DNA from: an uncultured Clostridia bacterium
GTDB taxonomy: Bacteria; Bacillota; Clostridia; CAKSNL01; HGM11501
NCBI GenBank assembly: GCA_934476235.1
Contig: CAKSNL010000014.1
Coordinates: forward strand, 1 to 8,879
DNA length: 8,879 nt
Reading direction: 5' to 3'
The position numbers were made by a program, and so were the translations under genes. The notes under the pieces are model-generated. The model saw only the letters and a program-made list of their open reading frames with translations. It had not been told where the DNA came from and made no database searches. Every line of letters begins with the position of its first letter. The first letter of the stretch is position 1. This document shows positions 1 to 5,419 of this stretch, in pieces.

Positions 1-76
1 AGTGGTCATAACGAGGCGGTCTTGAAAACCGTTTGTCCGAAAGGGCGCGTGGGTTCGAATCCCACCCTCTCCGCCA
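1..76 (+). tRNA. tRNA-Ser (anticodon UGA), 5' end cut by window
   Basis: This is the 3' part of a serine tRNA that reads UCA-type codons. The anticodon loop cttgaaa lies at 21-27 with TGA at 23-25. It is closed by gcggt/accgt (16-20/28-32). A long class II variable arm follows, then a T arm with ttcgaatc and an acceptor end finishing in ctctccgcca with encoded CCA. Roughly the first dozen bases (5' acceptor strand) lie before the window. The next tRNA starts 61 bp downstream with no terminator in between, so the two are probably one transcript. Confidence 0.95.
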
Positions 77-137
77 ATTAAGACAAAATGCGGTTTTCCG
101 CTTTAATATAGATTTTTGATAACTGCGGCTATAATTT

Positions 138-229
138 GGAGAAGTACTCAAGTTGGCCGAAGAGGCGCCCCTGCTAAGGGCGTAGGTCGGGAAACCGGCG
201 CGAGAGTTCAAATCTCTCCTTCTCCGCCA
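138..229 (+). tRNA. tRNA-Ser (anticodon GCU)
   Basis: This is a complete class II serine tRNA reading AGC/AGU codons. The acceptor strand ggagaag (138-144) pairs perfectly with cttctcc just before the discriminator and encoded CCA (ending at 229). The anticodon stem cgccc/gggcg (166-170/178-182) holds a loop with GCT at 173-175. The long variable arm and a T arm containing gttcaaatc are clear. A TATAAT at 130-135 is too close to the mature 5' end to be its promoter, so it is probably co-transcribed with the upstream tRNA-Ser(UGA). Confidence 0.97.
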
Positions 230-230
230 G

Positions 231-256
231 AAGGCAACCTTTAGGTTGCCTTTTTT
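231..256 (+). terminator. Intrinsic terminator of the tRNA-Ser operon
   Basis: A 9-bp perfect stem, aaggcaacc/ggttgcctt, with a four-base loop (ttta) runs directly into a T run ending at 256. It starts two bases after the tRNA CCA end. This is a standard Rho-independent terminator closing the two-tRNA unit. Confidence 0.93.
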
Positions 257-266
257 GTTTCCCCTT

Positions 267-286
267 GATTTGAACTCGAGCGCCGG
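267..286 (-). repeat. Inverted partial copy of the tRNA-Ser(GCU) variable/T arm
   Basis: Read on the minus strand, this 20-bp stretch matches positions 195-214 of the upstream tRNA-Ser(GCU) (variable-arm end plus T arm, including cgagttcaaatc against gagagttcaaatc) at 18 of 20 positions. It sits 10 bp past the terminator. It also forms part of a GC hairpin (gccgg at 282-286, loop gaa, ccggc at 290-294). The match is direct from the sequence. That it is a decayed tRNA-derived fragment or the end of an inserted element is inference. Confidence 0.7.
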
Positions 287-327
287 GAACCGGCACGAGT
301 GAGGACGCCGAACGCGCCCGGTGGGCG

Positions 328-469
328 ATGAAGCGAGGCGGTCCGTTGGGCAGCGGTCGAAATTTTCAAGGCGCCAGCCGGACGAAAAATTTCGGGAACC
401 GCCTGCCCGAGCGGCTTTGCCGGGAAAATCTCTCCTTCTGTGCCGCGTCGGAACGGACTAACGCTTCAT
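328..469. repeat. Large imperfect inverted repeat downstream of tRNA-Ser
   Basis: Nested complementary blocks fold this 142-bp tract on itself. 328-335 pairs with 462-469 (atgaagcg/cgcttcat). 341-347 pairs with 452-458 (gtccgtt/aacggac). 348-366 pairs, with small bulges, with 386-408, including the 9-bp perfect core cgaaatttt/aaaatttcg. A minor hairpin (cggc-ttt-gccg, 412-422) sits in the right half, and another (cgccc-ggt-gggcg, 315-327) lies just outside on the left. The region has open frames, but their composition follows the structure and not a protein. It may be a non-autonomous mobile repeat or a structured RNA; the sequence alone cannot decide. Confidence 0.6.
426..439 (+). repeat. 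14-bp direct repeat of the tRNA-Ser 3' end
   Basis: The sequence aaatctctccttct is identical to 210-223, which is the T-arm/acceptor 3' strand of tRNA-Ser(GCU). It lies 216 bp downstream in the same orientation. Integrative elements that target tRNA 3' ends leave such direct repeats. However, the interval is only about 200 bp and carries no integrase, so an old att remnant or an element internally derived from the tRNA are both possible. Confidence 0.5.
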
Positions 470-635
470 TCCGATTTTTCAAAAAAATCAGTCATTTGCT
501 CCGCCGTTTCTCCTTTTTCGTTTACTTATAATTACAGAGCATTACTCAGAAATACCTGTGTAAAGTAGTCAGATTTCAAATAAATAATTTTAACCTGCTC
601 CGTGCACCGAATAGTTTTTATTTTTCTTTGCACAT

Positions 636-666
636 AAAAAAGGAACCGTGTAAACACGGTCCCTTT
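636..666 (-). terminator. Intrinsic terminator of the FAD oxidoreductase gene
   Basis: On the minus strand, a stem of about 11 bp with one mismatch and a 4-base loop (core cacggt/accgtg, 655-660 with 645-650) ends in six T residues (641-636). It begins seven bases past the stop codon of the FAD gene, as expected for a Rho-independent terminator. Confidence 0.88.
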
Positions 667-672
667 CTGCAC

Positions 673-1923
673 TTATATTCCGACAATTTCGCGGATATGC
701 GCCGGATCGACCTTGGAGAGCTCCTCCCCCGTTGCCGCCGCAATCGCCGCCGCGGCGCCGGACGCCGCACCAATGCCGACGCAGATGGGCATTGCCCTGA
801 AGTTCGAATGTGCAATATGTGTGCCCGAAATGTTTCTGCCCGAAAGAAGCAGACCCTCCACCTTCTCCGGAACAAGGCAGCCGTACGGAATCTGATAGCC
901 CTTAGGCTGGTCAAAATGCGCCTGAACGCCCGTTTTATCAAGCCCCGAGCCCTGAATATTGTGCACGTCAAAATTAAAGTGCGCATCTGCCACAACGTAA
1001 TCCGGGAACGTCTTAGCCTCCCAGATGTCAGCCTCTGTAATCGTATACTTGCCCTTGAAATGGCGTGTTTCGCGGATTCCGATGAGCGACGCGGAGCTTA
1101 TGATAAAGCACTTTTCAAAGCCCGGTACATATTCGCGAAGATACTTAACGATATCGGACATCTGATTGCGGCACTCTATCGTCGCGCGCGTCAGATCGCC
1201 GGCAGAAGTGCCGTCTATTCCGACAGAGTTTGTCATATTCAGTGTGACAACGCCGGGAAGCGTCGTCCTGTACGTCAGAATATGCCCTGCCGGATACGGG
1301 ATGTGCTCCTTCGCAAGTGCCTGAAGCTCACCCTTCTCCGTGTCATACGTCGTCTCGAACGACGGGATGAATGCGGCGCGGTCCGTGTCGACCCCCGCAA
1401 CCTTGAACATCAGGGTCGCCGGCTGCATCTTGCCGTCCGACTCTCTGCCGAGAATAAACTCCGCCCCGGCACGCGCGGCAATGTCGCCGTCGCCCGTCGC
1501 GTCAACCGTCACCTTTGCGTAAATGTCGGTCATGCCGCTTTTATTTATCACCGTTGCGCCGACTACCTTGCCGTTTTCCGTGATCGCGTCCGCCGCGAAG
1601 GTGTAGAGCATAATGTGAACGCCCGCCTCCGAAAGCATTTCAAGGTACAGCGTCTTGAGCATTTCGGGGTCGATGTCGGCGGTCACACCCTTCCTGAATT
1701 CATTTTTCTCCGCCGAGCGCTTTAATATCTCGTACCAAAGAGGGCTGCCGCAACTTCCCGTCCAGTGACTCATCATTCCCGAAGTGGAAATTCCGCCGAT
1801 CTCGCCGCTCTGCTCAACTATAACTACCTTTGCTCCGCTCTTGCCCGCGGTGTATGCCGCCGCAAATCCCGAAGGTCCGGAGCCAAGAACCAAAACGTCA
1901 GTATTTAATGTGAATTTTTCCAT
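673..1923 (-). CDS. FAD-dependent oxidoreductase (FAD_oxidored family)
   Basis: This is a 416-residue soluble flavoprotein, probably a cytoplasmic dehydrogenase or reductase of small organic substrates. The N-terminus has a Rossmann beta-strand and the dinucleotide motif GSGPSG (14-19), with the ribose-binding acid at the end of the next strand (VVIVEQ, 33-38) and GGISTSGMMSHW (43-54). A second FAD motif is DATGDGDIAARAGAEF (141-156). GIRETRHFKGKYT (282-294) is typical of this family, as is the C-terminal FAD-binding LLLSGRNISGTHIAHSNFR (358-376). No signal peptide or membrane segment is visible. The start is supported by aaggagga (1938-1931) seven bases upstream. It is transcribed alone, divergently from the PocR/AraC gene, and has its own terminator. 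The substrate is not readable from sequence; relatives are often encoded in sugar or polyol gene clusters. Length is at the short end for the family, but all expected motifs are present. Confidence 0.88.
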   Translation of the reverse strand: MEKFTLNTDVLVLGSGPSGFAAAYTAGKSGAKVVIVEQSGEIGGISTSGMMSHWTGSCGSPLWYEILKRSAEKNEFRKGVTADIDPEMLKTLYLEMLSEAGVHIMLYTFAADAITENGKVVGATVINKSGMTDIYAKVTVDATGDGDIAARAGAEFILGRESDGKMQPATLMFKVAGVDTDRAAFIPSFETTYDTEKGELQALAKEHIPYPAGHILTYRTTLPGVVTLNMTNSVGIDGTSAGDLTRATIECRNQMSDIVKYLREYVPGFEKCFIISSASLIGIRETRHFKGKYTITEADIWEAKTFPDYVVADAHFNFDVHNIQGSGLDKTGVQAHFDQPKGYQIPYGCLVPEKVEGLLLSGRNISGTHIAHSNFRAMPICVGIGAASGAAAAIAAATGEELSKVDPAHIREIVGI

Positions 1924-1957
1924 ACAATCATCCTCCTTGGCTTTATAATATCACCCT

Positions 1958-1987
1958 TTTATATGTTTTTCCTTTGTTTTTTCGCAA
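1958..1987 (-). promoter_or_regulatory. Candidate promoter of the FAD oxidoreductase gene
   Basis: On the minus strand, TTGCGA (1987-1982) lies 18 bp before TATAAA (1963-1958). This would give a leader of about 27 bases carrying the ribosome site. It is a weaker match than the other promoters in the window, which would fit a gene needing an activator such as the divergent AraC protein. The element assignment is inference. Confidence 0.35.
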
Positions 1988-1993
1988 ATTATC

Positions 1994-2021
1994 TTTACAA
2001 TCCCGCAAAAACGAGTATAAT
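1994..2021 (+). promoter_or_regulatory. Promoter of the PocR/AraC regulator gene
   Basis: TTTACA (1994-1999) and TATAAT (2016-2021) are separated by 16 bp. The -10 hexamer ends only six bases before the ATG at 2028, so a start 6-8 bases downstream of the -10 would make the mRNA leaderless or nearly so. No Shine-Dalgarno sequence is visible in front of the ATG. Confidence 0.7.
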
Positions 2022-2027
2022 AAAAGC

Positions 2028-2864
2028 ATGAGAAACAAATTAACTGACGATATCAATAACTACATAGACTATCTCGAAAGTTTGGGGCTGTCGGTTTCCG
2101 TGCACGGCAGGGCGGTTTCGGGCATTTTAGAGCATAACGTTCACGCAAACCCGTTCTGCGTGCTGGTCAAGACCGATTCTGACGCTTGGGACAAATGCAT
2201 AAGGTGCCAGCAGAAGGTTTTCGCCCGCTACCGCGACGGGATGCTTTTCGGAATGTGCCACGCGGGAATGGAGGAATACGTTTTTTTCGTGGATTCGGGC
2301 ACGTTCGTGAGCGTTTCGGGATACGGGCTGAACCGTGAAAAAGCGTCCGAACGCATCACAAGCCTTTCGGCGGACTTCAACCTTAAAAAAAGCGAGCTTT
2401 TGAATGTGTACGACTCGGCGCTCCGTCACGAACCGGAGGACATTTCACGGCTCAAAACGCTTATAATGCCGCTTTGCCACATGCTGTCGCTTTTTTCGCT
2501 CCTTTCCGCAGGGACCGAGGCGCGCCAGAGCCGAAGCAAGACCTTTGATTCGCTTCTCGCATTCGTCCAGCGGCGGTATTCGGAGGATATCACGCTCGGT
2601 CAGATTGCGCGGGCGTGCTCGTGCTCCGAGTCGACCGTGTCGCATCTTTTTAAACTGTATACCGGCGTTTCGGTGAAAAGGTACATCGCGGATCTCCGCC
2701 TTAAAAAGGCGGCGGACTTTCTCTCGGAAAGTGACCTTTCCGTCACGGATATTGCTCTGCTTGTCGGGTTTTCGGACGCGAACTGGTTTTCCTCCGCGTT
2801 CAAAAAGCACTTCGGCGTCTCCCCGTCGGACTACCGCCGCCGGGAAACGCACCGCAGCTTTTAG
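2028..2864 (+). CDS. AraC-family regulator with PocR sensory domain
   Basis: This is a 278-residue transcription regulator. Residues about 10-155 match the PocR ligand-sensing domain: HANPFC (39-44), SDAWDKCIRCQQKVFAR (51-67), GMCHAGMEEYVFFV (75-88). Cys44, Cys57, Cys60 and Cys77 are in the conserved positions of that domain. Residues about 175-272 are the double helix-turn-helix AraC DNA-binding domain (ITLGQIARACSCSESTVSHLFK, then LSVTDIALLVGFSDANWFSSAFKKHFGVSPSDYR). PocR domains sense small metabolites such as diols in characterised members. The protein probably controls the divergent FAD oxidoreductase gene. I chose the ATG at 2028. The frame is open back to a TTG at 1974, but that extension crosses the promoter, lacks a ribosome site and adds residues outside the domain. 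Translation may be leaderless. Confidence 0.88.
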   Translation: MRNKLTDDINNYIDYLESLGLSVSVHGRAVSGILEHNVHANPFCVLVKTDSDAWDKCIRCQQKVFARYRDGMLFGMCHAGMEEYVFFVDSGTFVSVSGYGLNREKASERITSLSADFNLKKSELLNVYDSALRHEPEDISRLKTLIMPLCHMLSLFSLLSAGTEARQSRSKTFDSLLAFVQRRYSEDITLGQIARACSCSESTVSHLFKLYTGVSVKRYIADLRLKKAADFLSESDLSVTDIALLVGFSDANWFSSAFKKHFGVSPSDYRRRETHRSF

Positions 2865-2882
2865 CCGCGATTTGCCATAAAT

Positions 2883-2917
2883 AAAAACCGCTCTCAAAAT
2901 GAGAGCGGCCTTTTATT
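2883..2917. terminator. Bidirectional terminator between convergent genes
   Basis: A perfect 8-bp stem, ccgctctc/gagagcgg (2888-2895/2901-2908), with loop aaaat is flanked by an A run on the left (2883-2887) and a T-rich run on the right. It therefore works as an intrinsic terminator for the AraC gene on the plus strand and for the XRE gene on the minus strand. It fills the 52-bp space between their stop codons. Confidence 0.9.
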
Positions 2918-3261
2918 TATTCTGTCTCAATTCCGCAAGTCTTGGCGTACGCCCTGACCATATCTGCCAGATTGGCTATCTGCTCATCCGTCATCTTACC
3001 GATGTATTTACTCAAAACGGTTTCAGCATTACGGGCAGATACGCCGAAAAGAATATAATCGGCATCAGTATCCAGCGCATTGCAAATATCCTTGAATTTT
3101 GCAATGGACATGCCCGACAATCCTCTTTCAATATTGCTTATCTGCTGCGGATTGCACACTCCGGCTTTCTCTGATAGCATTTCCTGTGTCATATGCCGTT
3201 TAAGTCTGACCGTCTTTATACGTTCGCCGATCTCGGCGTTATCCTTATCGAATTTATTCAT
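2917..3261 (-). CDS. XRE-family (HTH_3) transcriptional regulator
   Basis: This is a 114-residue protein with one Cro/CI-type helix-turn-helix domain at about 11-71 (IGERIKTVRLKRHMTQEMLS, then AGVCNPQQISNIERGLSGMSIAKFKDICNALDTDADYILFG). A short C-terminal helical tail (MTDEQIANLADMVRAYAKTCG) may serve dimerisation. There is no peptidase or sensor domain. The start is supported by aaaggag about eight bases upstream. The gene follows the LiaF-like gene by 44 bp on the same strand with no terminator between, so the two are probably one operon. The regulator may control that operon. It resembles phage and mobile-element regulators too, but no other mobile genes lie nearby. Confidence 0.87.
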   Translation of the reverse strand: MNKFDKDNAEIGERIKTVRLKRHMTQEMLSEKAGVCNPQQISNIERGLSGMSIAKFKDICNALDTDADYILFGVSARNAETVLSKYIGKMTDEQIANLADMVRAYAKTCGIETE

Positions 3262-3305
3262 TACACCGCTCCTTTTTGCCGGAGAATTAATGCCTGTGAC
3301 ATTTT

Positions 3306-3968
3306 TTAGTTTATCTCGGCTCCGCCGAAGAGGCAGAACCCGTTGACTGTGACGGTCGCGGTCCTTTCCCTATCCTTCGCCTGTCTTTTATCGGTAATGC
3401 CCCCGAAAAGGCAGAACGCGTTTATTTTGATCTCCACGTTTTCGGGCAGCGTGATTCCCGCTCCGCCGAAAAGGCAAAGAAGGTTTATCTCCCCGCCGTC
3501 CGAAAAGTCAACGTCCGAAAGATTGCATTTCGTACTGCCGAAAACGGCGCCGACGCGGGCAAGATGTATGTCCTTTCCCGAAACGGACTCTTCTTTTTTC
3601 TCAAACGACGCCGTGCACTCGGTAACGCCGTCTGCCGCCCTGTGGCTTTCCTTGCCCGAAAACGTCGAAATGATCACTTTAACGCCAATAAGCACGATTA
3701 CCGCGGGCACCAAAAGCTCCCAGAAATCGCCGTAGCCGATCACTCCGCGCGCCGCCAGAAGGAGGTACACGCCGATGAGCGTGACGATCAGATTGCCTAT
3801 CTTGTCACGGCTTGTAAATATTCCGGTTATGCCGGGCACGATTAAAAACAGTGCCCACCATCCGTCAATCGAAAAGTTAAGTTCCGCGATGCCGAGCGAC
3901 GAGAGCCCGTACACGATTCCGACCGCGATGAGCAATACGCCAAAAACTACTCTTGTCACCTTTTTCAT
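3306..3968 (-). CDS. LiaF-like four-TM membrane protein with C-terminal CLFGG repeats
   Basis: This is a 220-residue membrane protein. Four hydrophobic segments at about 5-25, 36-50, 56-73 and 82-101 form a LiaI/LiaF-type (DUF5668-like) membrane part. From about 110 the chain is soluble and resembles the LiaF C-terminal (cell-wall-active antibiotics response) domain, a repetitive beta-rich fold. It carries CLFGG three times (165-169, 186-190, 212-216), plus a related GAVFGSTKC (140-148). LiaF proteins are known to repress LiaRS-type two-component systems that react to cell-envelope stress. No histidine kinase or response regulator gene is near, so the partner is unknown here; the downstream XRE gene is the only regulator in the operon. 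The start follows an aaggggga ribosome site. The protein ends four residues after the last CLFGG. Confidence 0.82.
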   Translation of the reverse strand: MKKVTRVVFGVLLIAVGIVYGLSSLGIAELNFSIDGWWALFLIVPGITGIFTSRDKIGNLIVTLIGVYLLLAARGVIGYGDFWELLVPAVIVLIGVKVIISTFSGKESHRAADGVTECTASFEKKEESVSGKDIHLARVGAVFGSTKCNLSDVDFSDGGEINLLCLFGGAGITLPENVEIKINAFCLFGGITDKRQAKDRERTATVTVNGFCLFGGAEIN

Positions 3969-4059
3969 AAAGATTCCCCCTTATATTTTGCCGCAAGTGC
4001 CGAATAAACATCGGTCAGCGAGCGGTTTATAAACTCCGTATCCGGCTCAAGTTTCCTTA

Positions 4060-4088
4060 ATTGTAGCACCGCTCCCGTATTTTGTCAA
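4060..4088 (-). promoter_or_regulatory. Promoter of the LiaF-like/XRE operon
   Basis: On the minus strand, TTGACA (4088-4083) is followed by a 17-bp spacer ending in TGC and then TACAAT (4065-4060). This is a near-consensus sigma-A promoter with an extended -10. Predicted transcription start is near 4053, giving a leader of about 85 bases before the ATG at 3968. The -35 box lies next to the end of the 4090-4255 inverted-repeat element. Confidence 0.82.
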
Positions 4089-4089
4089 T

Positions 4090-4255
4090 AAAAAAGCCTT
4101 CTATAGCCGGTCAGTGATAAGGAAGTATCGTTTTTGCGTAAAAAAGCTCAAAATCCTTAAGGATTTTGAGCTTTTTTAACACAGCAATTCGCGAAAAAGA
4201 TGCTTTTAAGGCATTACTCTTTTATTGTGGGGGGCTTTATATAGAAGGCTTTTTT
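4090..4255. mobile_element. MITE-like element with 16-bp terminal inverted repeats
   Basis: The 166-bp segment is bounded by perfect 16-bp inverted repeats: aaaaaagccttctata (4090-4105) and its complement (4240-4255). Inside is a perfect 38-bp palindrome (4141-4178) and further imperfect complementarity (around 4122-4138 with 4190-4206). It codes for nothing. No clear target-site duplication is visible; the flanks are A/T rich. The nested symmetry fits a miniature inverted-repeat element. Two chained A/T-tailed hairpins acting as terminators for the flanking units are an alternative. Confidence 0.45.
4141..4178. terminator. Perfect 38-bp palindrome, probable terminator of the Gfo/Idh/MocA operon
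   Basis: Two 19-base arms (aaaaaagctcaaaatcctt and its complement) meet at ccttaagg without a loop gap, and each arm ends in six A or T residues. On the minus strand it gives a strong hairpin with a six-U tail, 88 bases past the stop codon of the last Gfo/Idh/MocA gene. It would work equally on the plus strand. Confidence 0.75.
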
Positions 4256-4265
4256 CTTAACGCTT

Positions 4266-5384
4266 TTATTTAAGCTCGTCGGCGCGGACCTCGCGTCCGA
4301 GCTCGGCGGACTTATAGAAGCACTCGATAACCTTGGAAACCTCAAGATTCTGCTCCTCGGTGATAAGGTATTCTTCCTTGCCGGCAAGCGTGTTCATGAT
4401 ATTTCTGTACATATATCTGTGCTGCTCAAACGGAACGCCCTTATACTCGCCGTTATCGAACCACTTCATTGCGCACTCGGTCTGATAGCGCCCGATGTTT
4501 TTATAAAGCGTTTCGCCGTTGACGGAAAGACCGCCCTTGTCACCGCAGATGACCATGTCGAGATTTGTCGTCGGCAGATTGATTGCCCACGAGAACTTGA
4601 AGTTGACGCTCATGCCGTTTGAAAGGCGCATAAATCCTGTTGAGAAATCCTCCACGTTGAACTCGTGATAGTCGTATTTTCTGGGTGTGAAGGTGCCGGA
4701 ATACGCACCGCTCTCCGCGATGGAAAGGAGGATATCCTCGCCCTTATTCGCAATTTTGGTGAACGCGCTGCCCGAAACGCTTACGACCTTCGGACTGCCG
4801 CAGATCCACAAAAGCGAGTCGATAAGGTGCACGCCGAGGTCACAGAAGGGACCTCCGAAATTGTGCTCCTTCATATGGAACATGCCCCATGTCGGGATTC
4901 CGATTCGTCTGATAAATTCGATATCCGAAAAATACACATCGCCCAGCTCGCCGGAATCAACAAGCTCCTTGGACTGCTGCATGTAATTTCTCCAGCGCAT
5001 GCACTGGCAGGGGAAAAGCATTTTCCCGCAATCCTTAGCGGTCTGCCACATCTCCTTCGCGTCGGCAAGCGAGGTGGCAAGAGGCTTTTCGCAGGCAACG
5101 TGCGCGCCGGCTTTCAGCGCCGCAATCGTCCACTTTTTATGGTAAACGTTCGGAGTGCAGACTGCCACGAAATCGGGCTTTAACTCGTCTAACATCTTCT
5201 GCGGGTCTTTATACCAGTTGGCAACGTCATGCCTTTTTGCGGTTTCGGCAGCTACCTCTCCTCTGATATCGGCAACACCGACAACGTCGATGAGCCCCTC
5301 TTTTCTTAAAATGTTCAATGCCGGAAAATGCGCCGAGTTTGCTATCATTCCGGTGCCGATAACGGCAACTCTTAATTTAGACAT
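4266..5384 (-). CDS. Gfo/Idh/MocA family oxidoreductase (third of operon)
   Basis: This is a 372-residue cytoplasmic NAD(P)-dependent dehydrogenase of the glucose-fructose oxidoreductase/inositol dehydrogenase/MocA family. The N-terminal Rossmann half has VAVIGTGMIA (7-15, GxGxxA type) and the signature CEKPLA (98-103) with catalytic Lys100. The C-terminal alpha/beta half has CDLGVHLIDSLLWICG (181-196), where Asp182, His186 and Asp189 match the classical D-x-G-x-H-x-x-D catalytic set. It therefore looks like the canonical, catalytically complete member of the trio, acting on a cyclic sugar or polyol hydroxyl. The start has aaaggag about eight bases upstream. It lies 35 bp after the preceding paralog on the same strand and is followed by the palindromic terminator. 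The exact substrate cannot be read from sequence. Confidence 0.9.
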   Translation of the reverse strand: MSKLRVAVIGTGMIANSAHFPALNILRKEGLIDVVGVADIRGEVAAETAKRHDVANWYKDPQKMLDELKPDFVAVCTPNVYHKKWTIAALKAGAHVACEKPLATSLADAKEMWQTAKDCGKMLFPCQCMRWRNYMQQSKELVDSGELGDVYFSDIEFIRRIGIPTWGMFHMKEHNFGGPFCDLGVHLIDSLLWICGSPKVVSVSGSAFTKIANKGEDILLSIAESGAYSGTFTPRKYDYHEFNVEDFSTGFMRLSNGMSVNFKFSWAINLPTTNLDMVICGDKGGLSVNGETLYKNIGRYQTECAMKWFDNGEYKGVPFEQHRYMYRNIMNTLAGKEEYLITEEQNLEVSKVIECFYKSAELGREVRADELK

Positions 5385-5419
5385 ATTGATTCTCCTTTAT
5401 ATAGATAATTACGAATATA

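Larger units (their letters stand above)
257..617. other. Gene-free structured intergenic tract
   Basis: There is no convincing protein gene here. The left two thirds (267-469) is the tRNA-like and inverted-repeat material described separately. A 67-codon open frame at 328-531 starts exactly on the inverted-repeat arm, lacks a ribosome site and is low in plausible protein features. On the minus strand, 466-495 holds a nine-codon reading frame (MTDFFEKSE, then stop) preceded by cggag 4 bases upstream and aaaggag further upstream, which could be a leader peptide or chance. The AT-rich part 532-617 shows nothing recognisable. Confidence 0.6.

Noticed and set aside
130..135. TATAAT just before tRNA-Ser(GCU)
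   Set aside because: It ends two bases before the mature tRNA 5' end, so initiation would fall inside the tRNA; no matching -35 is present.
328..531. 67-codon plus-strand open frame after the tRNA-Ser
   Set aside because: The frame starts on the inverted-repeat arm, has no ribosome site and is basic/low-information; it is explained by the structured repeat.
628..1725. 365-codon plus-strand open frame
   Set aside because: It lies entirely opposite the FAD oxidoreductase gene, is rich in Arg/His/Cys as antisense frames in GC-biased genes are, and its first codons cross the minus-strand terminator hairpin.
1974..2027. Upstream TTG start extending the PocR/AraC protein by 18 residues
   Set aside because: There is no ribosome site, and the extension would span the TTTACA/TATAAT promoter; the added residues do not belong to the PocR domain.
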